DNA from: Pseudomonadota bacterium
GTDB lineage: Bacteria; Bdellovibrionota_B; Oligoflexia; Silvanigrellales; Silvanigrellaceae
Assembly: GCA_027490595.1 (NCBI GenBank)
Contig: JAIXXU010000024.1
Coordinates: 1-6,457, forward strand
DNA: 6,457 bases
Direction: 5' to 3'
Shown piece after piece: positions 1 through 6,457 of the stretch. Every line of letters starts with the position of its first letter. The stretch's first letter is position 1. The notes under the pieces were generated by a model, which was not told the origin of the DNA, ran no database searches, and saw only the letters and a program-made list of their open reading frames with translations. A program made the translations under genes and the position numbers.

Positions 1-12
1 GAAGGTATACCA

Positions 13-17
13 AAGGA
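13..17 (+). promoter_or_regulatory. Ribosome binding site of lpxK
   Basis: AAGGA lies 11 nt before the ATG at 29, a slightly long but acceptable spacing. It supports this start, which places the N-terminal membrane anchor at the expected distance from the P-loop. Confidence 0.5.
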
Positions 18-28
18 TATATTAGATC

Positions 29-1219
29 ATGTCTAAGACTTGGAAACAGTCTTTACGTGAAGTACTAGACAAACCTTTCAAACAAAAGCCTTGGTGGTTC
101 CTTACTCTATTGCCACTTTTATTTTTTATCTCAGCTTTTATTTCTTTCATCGCCATGTGGCGACGGAAATGCTCCTATGTAAAATACCCAGAAAATTGTC
201 AAATGATTACTATTTGTGTTGGGAACATTCTGATTGGCGGAACAGGAAAATCACCGCTAGTGCGCCGCATTGCTGAAATATACCTCGAAAAAGGCTACAG
301 TGTCGCTATTATGTCTCGAGGTATTACGAACTACAATAAACAGCTATATGTTCATGGAACGGAAACTAACCCAGAATTGATAAATCATTTATCCGATGAA
401 AACCGGGAACACTTCGAAATTTTAAAAGAAAAAAAATTACATAAAAACTTGTGGATTCTTCAATATAAAAAGCGTTCTATCTCTTTTGACTTTTTTTTTA
501 ATAAATTAAAATCAGAAAATAAGGAAGGCAAAGCGATCGCTATTCTAGATGATGGCCTTCAGCATTTTAGCTGTCCTAGGCTATTTAATTTTTGCGTCTG
601 GCAACCCAAGCTACTAAGTTCCTCTCCGTTATTTTCTTTACCAATTGGACCCTACCGGGAGGGTTTTGGAAAACAAACGTTTTACTCACTTTTGAAAGAA
701 TTCGACTTAAGATTTTGGTCAAGATGTCTTGATGAGGACAAACCTATATTCACAGAGGATATAAAAAAGATACTGGCAAACTTCAATCTATCATTAAACA
801 CTAAAGACATTATTATTCAATATAAAACAAAATTATTAAAAATAAATAAAATTACTCATATCTTGGAACACATAAATTCACCTTGTGATCTAAATAACGT
901 CCTTGTTTTCTGCGGAATAGCACAACCAGATGCATTTTTTGCTTCTGTTGAAAAAAAAATAAAATGTTTATCATTCAAAAAAATATTTCTTTCAGACCAT
1001 GCAAACTTTAGTGAAGCAACCGCTTTACTTTCCAAACAACAGGAAATTTTAACTGATGTGATAATGACCAGAAAAGATTATTGTCGATGGATGTCATTGC
1101 CAGAGTTTCATTTCTTTTTAAAAAACAAAAATATTTATATTCTTGATTTAGAAATCAATTTTGATTTTGATTTGTATTTGCATATTAAAAACAGTATTTC
1201 TGAGCAAAAGTACGCATGA
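29..1219 (+). CDS. lpxK: Tetraacyldisaccharide 4'-kinase (lipid A 4'-kinase), divergent and long
   Basis: LpxK uses ATP to phosphorylate the 4' position of tetraacyldisaccharide-1-phosphate, giving lipid IVA, at the inner face of the cytoplasmic membrane. Seen here: a hydrophobic N-terminal anchor (about residues 22-43, followed by RRK), VGN at 64-66, the P-loop GGTGKSP at 70-76, SRG at 97-99, the DDGLQH motif at 174-179 (family DDG.QH, with the catalytic Asp pair), PIGPYREG at 205-212 (family P.GPLREP), GIAQPDAFF at 296-304, SDHANF at 322-327 (family PDH) and TRKD at 347-350 (family TEKD). At 396 residues it is longer than the usual 310-350. Much of the excess is a Lys/Asn-rich stretch at about 105-170, where the normal GDEP motif appears only as SDE (122-124). 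The ATG is preceded by AAGGA at 13-17. The 3' end overlaps the next gene by ATGA, which suggests translational coupling. The family call is firm; full activity is inferred. Confidence 0.93.
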   Translation: MSKTWKQSLREVLDKPFKQKPWWFLTLLPLLFFISAFISFIAMWRRKCSYVKYPENCQMITICVGNILIGGTGKSPLVRRIAEIYLEKGYSVAIMSRGITNYNKQLYVHGTETNPELINHLSDENREHFEILKEKKLHKNLWILQYKKRSISFDFFFNKLKSENKEGKAIAILDDGLQHFSCPRLFNFCVWQPKLLSSSPLFSLPIGPYREGFGKQTFYSLLKEFDLRFWSRCLDEDKPIFTEDIKKILANFNLSLNTKDIIIQYKTKLLKINKITHILEHINSPCDLNNVLVFCGIAQPDAFFASVEKKIKCLSFKKIFLSDHANFSEATALLSKQQEILTDVIMTRKDYCRWMSLPEFHFFLKNKNIYILDLEINFDFDLYLHIKNSISEQKYA

Positions 1220-1998
1220 GTAATACTCACCCTGTGACCCTTCAGCAAATTGTAACAAAAATTCACAATCTAATAAGCATGGATAGTGAAGTATCATCTT
1301 TGCCAAGTTTACAATTCGTAAGAAAAGGCTGGCCTCTCAAAAAGGGCGTCGTTGAGCAATGTCCTATGCTTGCCTGGAATCAATTTGAAACAGAGCAGGA
1401 TACTGTGATTTATTTTCTTGCTTTTTTGATTAGACTCTTTTACTTAGAGCAGAATAAAAATCTAGACAAAAACAAAGATATTTCTCTCCAACAACTATTT
1501 TATCAAAATTATTTATGTGCTTTTTTTTGGAATGATATAAAAAAGTATTTTGTTGCTTTTGAAAGTGAAGGGAAAATTTCTTCAATAGATAAAAAAGTCT
1601 TCTTCAAGAAATACTTACCAAGAAATAAAACAATTGTTTTATGTGTAGAAGATTCTTACTTTCGGTTACGATCGGGCACAAATCAAGATCTGGCCTGTTT
1701 TGAAACGTTTTTAGAAGAAAATGAACGCTGGAACAACAGTCTGATTGTTTTCTCCTGCCAACACCTTCAAAAAGTCTACACTTCACCTCTATTTCGTAAA
1801 GAATACTCAATTAGTTTTAAAATGGAGAAAAACAAAGCTCTCTCTTGTGTAGAAGAGGCTATGGAACCCCAAGCCCACTTACTGCAAAATAAACAACTTG
1901 TTGAACCACTTAAAACAGGTGCCTTCGATAGATTGCTTGGACTATTGTCTTTAGGACAAGAGTTCATTGATACACATGCAAAAATGAATCTTAAATAA
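1216..1998 (+). CDS. Unrecognised 260-residue protein coupled to lpxK
   Basis: I do not recognise this family. The protein is predicted cytoplasmic: there is no signal peptide and no convincing membrane segment, although residues 64-76 are hydrophobic. It is rich in Lys, Phe, Leu, Asn and Gln. The most structured part is in the middle: a hydrophobic strand ending in acids (TIVLCVED, 139-146), then a FLEE helix segment (165-168), a second hydrophobic strand (SLIVFSC, 175-181) and SPLFRKEYSISF (190-201). This order loosely recalls the Walker B, LEE and sensor-1 region of clamp-loader AAA+ proteins (HolB or HolA), but no P-loop is present and the match is by eye only. The gene is real by context: it starts inside the lpxK stop (ATGA), has no strong Shine-Dalgarno of its own, and is followed 16 nt later by the Nudix gene. 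Function unknown. Confidence 0.8.
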   Translation: MSNTHPVTLQQIVTKIHNLISMDSEVSSLPSLQFVRKGWPLKKGVVEQCPMLAWNQFETEQDTVIYFLAFLIRLFYLEQNKNLDKNKDISLQQLFYQNYLCAFFWNDIKKYFVAFESEGKISSIDKKVFFKKYLPRNKTIVLCVEDSYFRLRSGTNQDLACFETFLEENERWNNSLIVFSCQHLQKVYTSPLFRKEYSISFKMEKNKALSCVEEAMEPQAHLLQNKQLVEPLKTGAFDRLLGLLSLGQEFIDTHAKMNLK

Positions 1999-2005
1999 AT
2001 AGAAT

Positions 2006-2010
2006 GAGGA
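2006..2010 (+). promoter_or_regulatory. Ribosome binding site of the Nudix gene
   Basis: GAGGA sits 4 nt before the ATG at 2015, in the 16-nt gap after the preceding stop. The spacing is slightly short, but it is the only purine-rich site there and it fixes the start. Confidence 0.6.
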
Positions 2011-2014
2011 CTCT

Positions 2015-2488
2015 ATGCAACAAGAAAATCCTGAAAAAGTTTTTAGAAAAAATGTAGCTGTGCTGCTTAAGTGTGAAAATCAATATGTGGCTTGTTATCG
2101 ACAAAAGCACAACGTATGGCAATGTGTGCAAGGGGGAGTTGAACAATTTGATGAAGATTTATCTGCAGCTATTCATAGAGAAATTTGTGAAGAACTAGGT
2201 ATGGAACAAAATAATTTTCAAATTATCTCTCAATCTAAATATTGGAGACGATATTATTTTACCCCAGAAATATTGAAAGAAAACCGTTTTAAAGACAACA
2301 TAGGACAGGAACAAATGTGGTTTTTAGGTGAAGTTTATCAGTTTTCAAAAGTTGATCTGAAGCGCTCGCAAGGTGAATTTCAAGAAGCAAAACTCATGAC
2401 CATTGAAGAGCTAATTTCGAACTATTCCCAATGGAAAAAGATGACTTTCATAGATTTTTGCCGTGAGATAGGCTTGGTGACCTTTTGA
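2015..2488 (+). CDS. rppH: Nudix hydrolase, RppH-type (probable RNA 5'-pyrophosphohydrolase)
   Basis: Nudix hydrolases cleave nucleoside diphosphates linked to another group. RppH removes pyrophosphate from the 5' end of triphosphorylated or diphosphorylated mRNA and so starts decay; relatives cleave dinucleoside polyphosphates. Seen here: FRKNVAVLL (10-18), as at the RppH N terminus, then WQCVQGG (35-41) in place of the family WQ(F/M)PQGG. A complete Nudix box follows, with G41, E47, R55-E56, E59-E60 and G62, matching G-x5-E-x7-REUxEExGU. Next come RRYYF (78-82) and GQEQMWF (97-103), the RppH GQ.Q.WF motif, and GEFQE (120-124), whose E121 aligns with the catalytic Glu120 of E. coli RppH. The length of 157 residues is normal for the family. 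The Phe-Pro to Cys-Val change before the box and a divergent C-terminal tail leave the exact substrate open. It is the last gene of the + strand run and ends 2 nt from the stop of the convergent nuoN. Confidence 0.85.
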   Translation: MQQENPEKVFRKNVAVLLKCENQYVACYRQKHNVWQCVQGGVEQFDEDLSAAIHREICEELGMEQNNFQIISQSKYWRRYYFTPEILKENRFKDNIGQEQMWFLGEVYQFSKVDLKRSQGEFQEAKLMTIEELISNYSQWKKMTFIDFCREIGLVTF

Positions 2489-2490
2489 TA

Positions 2491-4098
2491 TTACTCTTTG
2501 TTTACCAATGAGCCCAAAATAAATGATGACTTTGGTTGGTGGTATGCCTTTTCAGTGGCTTGCTTAAAATCCATTTCAAATGCAAAACGCGGACCAAGAA
2601 TACCGATGGCAAACGCCACAATAACAGCTGTGAGACAAAGTGTCCTCATAGTCAGGTCAGTCTCAGGATTTTCTGATGGCAATATGCTGTGCTGCGTATG
2701 TGGTTTAAACCAGATTTCTGACATTACAGATAGATAATAATATAAGGACGCCACGCTAAACAAAACTAGAACCACTGAAAGACCAACTAAACCATGACGA
2801 ATTGCTGTGACAATAAGGAAAAACTTTCCAAAAAAGCCTGCCATAGGAGGCAAACCAGCAAAACCAAATAAAAACACACTCAAAGCAAACGCAGCAAAAG
2901 GCTTCTTTGGACCTATACCGGCAAGTTGATGTTTTAAAATGTCCTCTTGATTAGACTCTTCAAACCAAGCAATCACAGTGAAAGCACCCATACTAAGAAC
3001 AGCGTAGATTGTCGCATAGGAAATGAGAGCTTGCTTGGCCAAATCGCTATCAGGACTTGTTGCTAGAGAAGCAAAACCTAAGCAAAAATAACCAGCATTT
3101 GCTATAGACGAGTAGGCTAACATTCGTTTAATGCTACTATTAACCATACCAAACAAACTACCTACGGCGATGGATAATGCACCCAAAATCCAAAAATATT
3201 GAACTAAAATAGAGTTACTATTGTGTGCAAATGTCACGCTCAAGAGGCGAATCAATACAATAACTACAGAGAATTTTACCAAAGAAGCCATGTATCCAGT
3301 GAGATGGGAGTTTGCAGACTGATAAACATCAGGAGCCCATGTGTGAAAGGGAACAATAGCTGCTTTAAACGCAAGGCCGGAAAGGATCAAAAAAATCCCG
3401 AGCATATGAAAAGGATGATTTAGAGATAAAGAAAGTAAGTGAAAGTCAGAAAAACGTAAACTACCAATGCTTGCATAAACTAGCGCAGCACCCATCAACA
3501 TGACAGCAGCAGCGGTTGCACCCATGAGGAAATATTTGAGAGACGCTTCCACTGATCTTGTTGTTTTTCGTTGGAAGCCCACAAGAACGTAAAGAGGCAC
3601 GCTCACAACTTCAAGACCCACTAAAAAGGCAATAAAATCTCCAGCTGAACACATCACCATCAAACCAGCGGATGCAAATAGCAACAAAGATAATAGCTCT
3701 GCACGAAGTAAATTTCGTCCGACTGATGTTGTATTGACTGCGAATAAAGTAAACAATGTTCCTAATGAAATCACAAGAAAGCTAAATTTACTCATGGTGT
3801 CTAGCAAAAAACCACTACCAAAATAAGCTGTCACTAATGAAGTTGGTCCAAGTATTGGAAATAGAGTGGCCAAGAAAGCACTGGCAATAGCAACATACCA
3901 CGCTGAAATACATGGTTTTAAAGGATTACCTTTAAAAACTCCAAGAAGCATAGTTAGCATACCGCCTAGGAGCAAAAGCAAAACAGGAGATGCTGACCAA
4001 AAAAAAGAAATATCAGGCAAAATACTACCTGTGAGGGTCGATTGTATTGAATGCCGGATAGAGGCTTCTAGTTGAGTAGTTAAGAAGTCTGATGACAT
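2491..4098 (-). CDS. nuoN: NADH-quinone oxidoreductase subunit N
   Basis: NuoN is one of three antiporter-like membrane subunits of complex I, which couples NADH:quinone electron transfer to proton pumping across the cytoplasmic membrane. The protein is hydrophobic throughout, with many membrane helices. Channel residues in both halves are visible: E163 in GLEVVS, K245 in FKAAIVPFHTWAPD (with H252 and D257), K275 in SLVKFS and K425 in FFGKFF. They correspond to E133, K217, K247 and K395 of E. coli NuoN with a near-constant offset of 28-30. SSIKRMLAYSSIANAGY at 321-337 is also typical. At 535 residues it is longer than the usual 480-500, mostly from about 30 extra N-terminal residues before the first helix. 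The start is well supported: GAGGTG lies 6 nt upstream and the ATG directly abuts the nuoM stop. It is the last nuo gene in this direction and converges on the Nudix gene. Confidence 0.96.
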   Translation of the reverse strand: MSSDFLTTQLEASIRHSIQSTLTGSILPDISFFWSASPVLLLLLGGMLTMLLGVFKGNPLKPCISAWYVAIASAFLATLFPILGPTSLVTAYFGSGFLLDTMSKFSFLVISLGTLFTLFAVNTTSVGRNLLRAELLSLLLFASAGLMVMCSAGDFIAFLVGLEVVSVPLYVLVGFQRKTTRSVEASLKYFLMGATAAAVMLMGAALVYASIGSLRFSDFHLLSLSLNHPFHMLGIFLILSGLAFKAAIVPFHTWAPDVYQSANSHLTGYMASLVKFSVVIVLIRLLSVTFAHNSNSILVQYFWILGALSIAVGSLFGMVNSSIKRMLAYSSIANAGYFCLGFASLATSPDSDLAKQALISYATIYAVLSMGAFTVIAWFEESNQEDILKHQLAGIGPKKPFAAFALSVFLFGFAGLPPMAGFFGKFFLIVTAIRHGLVGLSVVLVLFSVASLYYYLSVMSEIWFKPHTQHSILPSENPETDLTMRTLCLTAVIVAFAIGILGPRFAFEMDFKQATEKAYHQPKSSFILGSLVNKE

Positions 4099-5694
4099 TT
4101 ATTTCACCTCAAATGTGTGATTTTGTTGGATCACAATAGGCCTTAGTATGCGATTTTCCAGATTAACAAGAGTTGCAGGATAAGGACTGCCTGCAGCTAG
4201 GGTTTTTTCAATCAAAGAAAAAGTAGCCTGCGTATGATCAAGAATAGGCACAGAAACAAAACCAAGAAGAACAATAAGTAGACTTATAATTGTCATCTGT
4301 GTAGCTTCTAAGCCAGAAAGCTTTGGAATATGAACTGATACTTTTTGAGGTCCAAAAAGGAGCTTGTAAGTCATCCAGAGCATGTAAACAGAACCTAAAA
4401 TAACACCCAGTGTAGCGAAGGCAGTCAAGAGTGGATACGCTTGAAATGAACCTAAAAGAATAAGCCATTCACCAACAAAGCTTCCTGTGCTTGGTAACGC
4501 CACTGAACCCAGCATTGATATCATAAAAAAGAAGGAAAACCACGGTAAAACTTTGGAAAGCCCCCCATATTCCTCAAGAGAGAATTGGGAATCTGGTTTG
4601 CTAAAGAGAAAGTTTAACAAAATAAATAAGCCGCCTGCTGTCAGAGTGTGGTTTAGCATTTGGTACAACGCACCCTCCATAGCAAGCTTCTGACAAGAGA
4701 AAATGCCTAAGGCAATAAAACCCATGTGACTTAAAGAAGAAAATGCCATGAGACGCCGCGTATTGCTTTGTCTCCAAGCAATGAGTGCTCCAAACAAAAT
4801 GCCAATAACAGACAAAGTCATCAAAAGCTCAGATTTTTCCTTGGCTATTGCAGGAAAAAGGCAAAGGCTAAATCTTATCAAGCCATAGGTTGCTAACTTT
4901 AAGTTCACACCAGACATAATTGTATATACAACTGGCGCTTGCTCATACGTTTGAGGAAGCCATGAATAAAAAGGAAATACAGGGGTTTTTACCAGAAAGG
5001 CCAACGTGATAGCAGAAAATAGCCACATCTGAGTGGAAGGCGCCAAAGAACTTGCCGTTGAATACAGCTCCATAATGCTAGAAGAATAGACACCAGTAGC
5101 CAAATAATGATTAAAATACAGGTAACCAAAAGCAACAAGCATCAACACACTGCCAAAAAAACCATAAAGAAAAAAATTAAATGTGGCAGAAATTCGACGC
5201 GCACCACCCCAAACTCCAATCATAAAATACAATGGAATAAGAGAAAGCTCCCAAAATACATAAAACAAAACAATATCTAAAGACGAAAAAACACCAATTA
5301 AAGTAGATTCAAGGATAAGAAATAAGATCAAAAAAGATCTCACATGACTATTTACATATTTGTAAACTGTCATCATACCAATTAATGAGAAAAAGGTAGC
5401 CATAATAATTAAACTTAAACTAAGACCATCAACGCCAAGTATATAGTTAATACCAAGTTTAGAAGGAAGCCAAGAGTGATATTGCGAAAACTGAAAGTCA
5501 GAAGAATCAGGCCTAAAATAGCGAATAAGGTGCAAAGAAAATACAAACTCTAAAAATACACCAGCCAAGGCTACTTTACGCAAGATAGATTGAGAACAAT
5601 TTGAGCAACAAGGAATCAATGCTAACGCAGCAGCAACCACAAGGGGAAAAAAAACAAGTATAGAAAGAATATAGTGTGAAATTTCATCAAGCAT
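4099..5694 (-). CDS. nuoM: NADH-quinone oxidoreductase subunit M, divergent channel motif
   Basis: NuoM is the middle antiporter-like proton-pumping subunit of the complex I membrane arm. At 531 residues it is close to the normal 500-510. Seen here: LGVDGLSL (86-93), a family hallmark; FYVFWELSLIPLYF (144-157) with the key Glu at 149; FLVKTPVFPF (233-242) with K236; K266 in VNLKLATYG; RRLMAFSSLSHMG (313-325) with H323; H349 in LNHT; and GSFVGEW (404-410) with E409. These correspond to E144, K234, K265 and E407 of E. coli NuoM. The stretch after K236 is odd: the widely conserved PFHTWLPDAH reads PFYSWLPQTY (241-250), so both histidines and the aspartate are replaced, and the following AP.AGSV.LAG is also changed. 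The Arg-rich YDR.HTR stretch before YGGL is likewise altered to LFSKPDSQ (363-370). The gene follows nuoL after 13 nt and abuts nuoN. The subunit identity is firm. Confidence 0.95.
   Translation of the reverse strand: MLDEISHYILSILVFFPLVVAAALALIPCCSNCSQSILRKVALAGVFLEFVFSLHLIRYFRPDSSDFQFSQYHSWLPSKLGINYILGVDGLSLSLIIMATFFSLIGMMTVYKYVNSHVRSFLILFLILESTLIGVFSSLDIVLFYVFWELSLIPLYFMIGVWGGARRISATFNFFLYGFFGSVLMLVAFGYLYFNHYLATGVYSSSIMELYSTASSLAPSTQMWLFSAITLAFLVKTPVFPFYSWLPQTYEQAPVVYTIMSGVNLKLATYGLIRFSLCLFPAIAKEKSELLMTLSVIGILFGALIAWRQSNTRRLMAFSSLSHMGFIALGIFSCQKLAMEGALYQMLNHTLTAGGLFILLNFLFSKPDSQFSLEEYGGLSKVLPWFSFFFMISMLGSVALPSTGSFVGEWLILLGSFQAYPLLTAFATLGVILGSVYMLWMTYKLLFGPQKVSVHIPKLSGLEATQMTIISLLIVLLGFVSVPILDHTQATFSLIEKTLAAGSPYPATLVNLENRILRPIVIQQNHTFEVK
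4105..4110 (-). promoter_or_regulatory. Ribosome binding site of nuoN inside nuoM
   Basis: GAGGTG on the minus strand forms the GAG and GTG codons near the end of nuoM and lies 6 nt from the nuoN ATG. Because the nuoM stop TAA touches that ATG, ribosomes ending nuoM expose or occupy this site, so coupled translation of the two subunits is likely. Confidence 0.75.
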
Positions 5695-5705
5695 AGATAG
5701 ATAAA

Positions 5706-5709
5706 CCTT
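5706..5709 (-). promoter_or_regulatory. Weak ribosome binding site of nuoM
   Basis: AAGG on the minus strand overlaps the end of the nuoL stop (TAAGG) and lies 11 nt before the nuoM ATG. The site is weak and rather distant. nuoM translation probably leans on re-initiation after nuoL. Confidence 0.4.
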
Positions 5710-6457
5710 AAGTCAGAGAGAGGTAAATTAGGCAGCCTACAAGAACAAGTCCCACAAAAAATATTTTAATGTAGTTTCTAATTAGACCAGAATGGGAATC
5801 GCTTGCTAAGCTAGTTCCAGCATAAAGGGCCACAGGAATCCCTTTGACAATACCGTCTATGAATTTCCCGTTCACAACCAGCTCAAAGAAAACGGATAAC
5901 TTTTCCAAGGAGCTAACCACAGTGAATTGGTAAAGTTCATCCACTCGCCATTTGTCTCGAATCAATCGGTATGCTGAACCAAAAAAATTTGCAAAACGCT
6001 CTGCCCCAGTAATACCGTTTTTATAAATAGTAAATGAAAGAAATGCGCTAAAAAGGACAACTAAAGTTGATATCCCCATTAAAGAAAGTTCGCCTATATT
6101 TCTGAAATATTCTTGTTTAGGATGTAGCTGATGAGAACTGACATAATCTTGAGCCTGAGTAAGAACTGGGCTTAAAAAATTTGTAATCACATCTTCATGG
6201 CCAGTGAATACTTCAGGAAGAACGATAACACCACCCACCACAGATAGAATCGCTAGCAAGATAAGAGGGAGCGTGATCATGAGGTTATTTTCATGAACAT
6301 GTGAGGGATTTTCCAAACGACATTTGCCAAAAAACACAAGAACAAGAAGCCGAGTCATGTAGAATGCTGTAAGAGAAGCAGTGACAACGCCGACCAACCA
6401 AAACAAGGGATGGCCAAAAGGCCCATGAAGCGCAGCAGATAAAATCGCATCTTTAGA
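5708..6457 (-). CDS. nuoL: NADH-quinone oxidoreductase subunit L, C-terminal part (5' end outside window)
   Basis: NuoL is the distal antiporter-like subunit of complex I. Its long C-terminal lateral helix runs along NuoM and NuoN on the cytoplasmic side of the membrane arm. Only the last 249 residues are here; the frame is open to the window edge, so this is a cut, not a damaged gene. The visible part begins SKDAIL, equivalent to the SKDEIL around the channel Lys399 of E. coli NuoL. It continues with LTAFYMTRLLVLVFFGK, a hallmark of the family, a His-containing loop, the helix MITLPLILLAILSVVGG, a further hydrophobic helix, and RDKWRVDELYQ (family KW.VDELY), which leads into the amphipathic lateral helix. 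It ends in a final membrane helix, YIKIFFVGLVLVGCLIYLSL. It is the first of the nuoL-M-N run here, and nuoM starts 13 nt after its stop. Confidence 0.95.
   Translation of the reverse strand, partial: SKDAILSAALHGPFGHPLFWLVGVVTASLTAFYMTRLLVLVFFGKCRLENPSHVHENNLMITLPLILLAILSVVGGVIVLPEVFTGHEDVITNFLSPVLTQAQDYVSSHQLHPKQEYFRNIGELSLMGISTLVVLFSAFLSFTIYKNGITGAERFANFFGSAYRLIRDKWRVDELYQFTVVSSLEKLSVFFELVVNGKFIDGIVKGIPVALYAGTSLASDSHSGLIRNYIKIFFVGLVLVGCLIYLSLT

Noticed and set aside
1..36. Possible 3' end of an upstream gene: frame 1 reads to TAA at 34-36 (8-nt overlap with lpxK), and frame 2 ends at TAG 23-25.
   Set aside because: Only about 8-12 codons are visible and two or three frames are equally possible. 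kdtA (waaA) is a common lpxK neighbour, but nothing here identifies it.
2471..2514. Imperfect inverted repeat GGCTTGGT / ACCA-ATG-AGCC across the convergent junction, as a two-way terminator.
   Set aside because: Two 4-bp stem parts, a 3-nt bulge and a loop of about 25 nt make it weak, and no suitable T run follows. It is likely chance.
3223..3423. Open frames on the opposite strand of the nuo genes (also 2498-2737, 3866-4075, 4487-4693) and on both strands within other genes.
   Set aside because: They lie fully inside well supported genes, have no family likeness or ribosome sites that stand out, and are shadows of the real frames.
6404..6406. TTG on the minus strand as a start for a 232-residue protein.
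   Set aside because: The frame continues upstream to the window edge with NuoL sequence (SKDAIL and onward), so this is an internal Leu codon of a cut gene.
1..6457. tRNA, rRNA, riboswitch, CRISPR array, insertion sequence or defence genes.
   Set aside because: The window is almost wholly coding with housekeeping genes. I saw no clover-leaf, regular repeat spacing, transposase or terminal repeats, and the largest complete intergenic gap is 16 nt.
4099..6457. The nuoL-M-N run as an Mrp-type cation/proton antiporter or hydrogenase membrane arm.
   Set aside because: Three consecutive L, M and N type subunits with NuoL lateral-helix features and the NuoN channel residues fit complex I. Mrp would show MrpA/MrpD plus small subunits, and hydrogenase clusters differ in order.

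Overview
The window is a dense, AT-rich bacterial stretch with six protein genes and no RNA gene, mobile element or CRISPR array that I can see. The organism is Gram-negative: it carries the lipid A kinase LpxK, and it respires with a proton-pumping NADH dehydrogenase (complex I). The AT-rich composition, the Lys/Asn/Phe-rich proteins, the RppH-type Nudix hydrolase and the nuoL-nuoM-nuoN order fit an AT-rich proteobacterium or relative, for example a host-associated alphaproteobacterium or a Bdellovibrionota/Oligoflexia-type lineage. The sequence alone does not settle which. LpxK and NuoM both depart from the textbook alpha- and gammaproteobacterial versions.

Left part (about 29-2488, + strand): a compact three-gene run. 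lpxK overlaps an unrecognised 260-residue gene by ATGA. A Nudix hydrolase of the RppH (mRNA 5'-pyrophosphohydrolase) type follows after 16 nt. These are probably co-transcribed from a promoter left of the window. The functions (envelope lipid A, unknown, RNA turnover) are not obviously one pathway.

Right part (2491-6457, - strand): the 3' end of a nuo operon read right to left as nuoL (C-terminal 249 residues only), nuoM and nuoN. These are the three antiporter-like, proton-pumping membrane subunits of complex I. The nuoL-nuoM gap is 13 nt. nuoM and nuoN abut with no gap, and the nuoN ribosome binding site lies inside the last nuoM codons. The charged residues of the proton channels are kept in NuoM and NuoN. 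NuoM, however, has a strongly altered version of the motif after its TM7 lysine.

The two runs converge with only 2 nt between the Nudix stop and the nuoN stop, so any terminator must lie inside a coding region and the 3' ends of the two transcripts may overlap. I found no clear novel system. The items most worth a second look are the unrecognised gene at 1216-1998, the divergent NuoM motif, the enlarged and divergent LpxK, and the 2-nt convergent junction.
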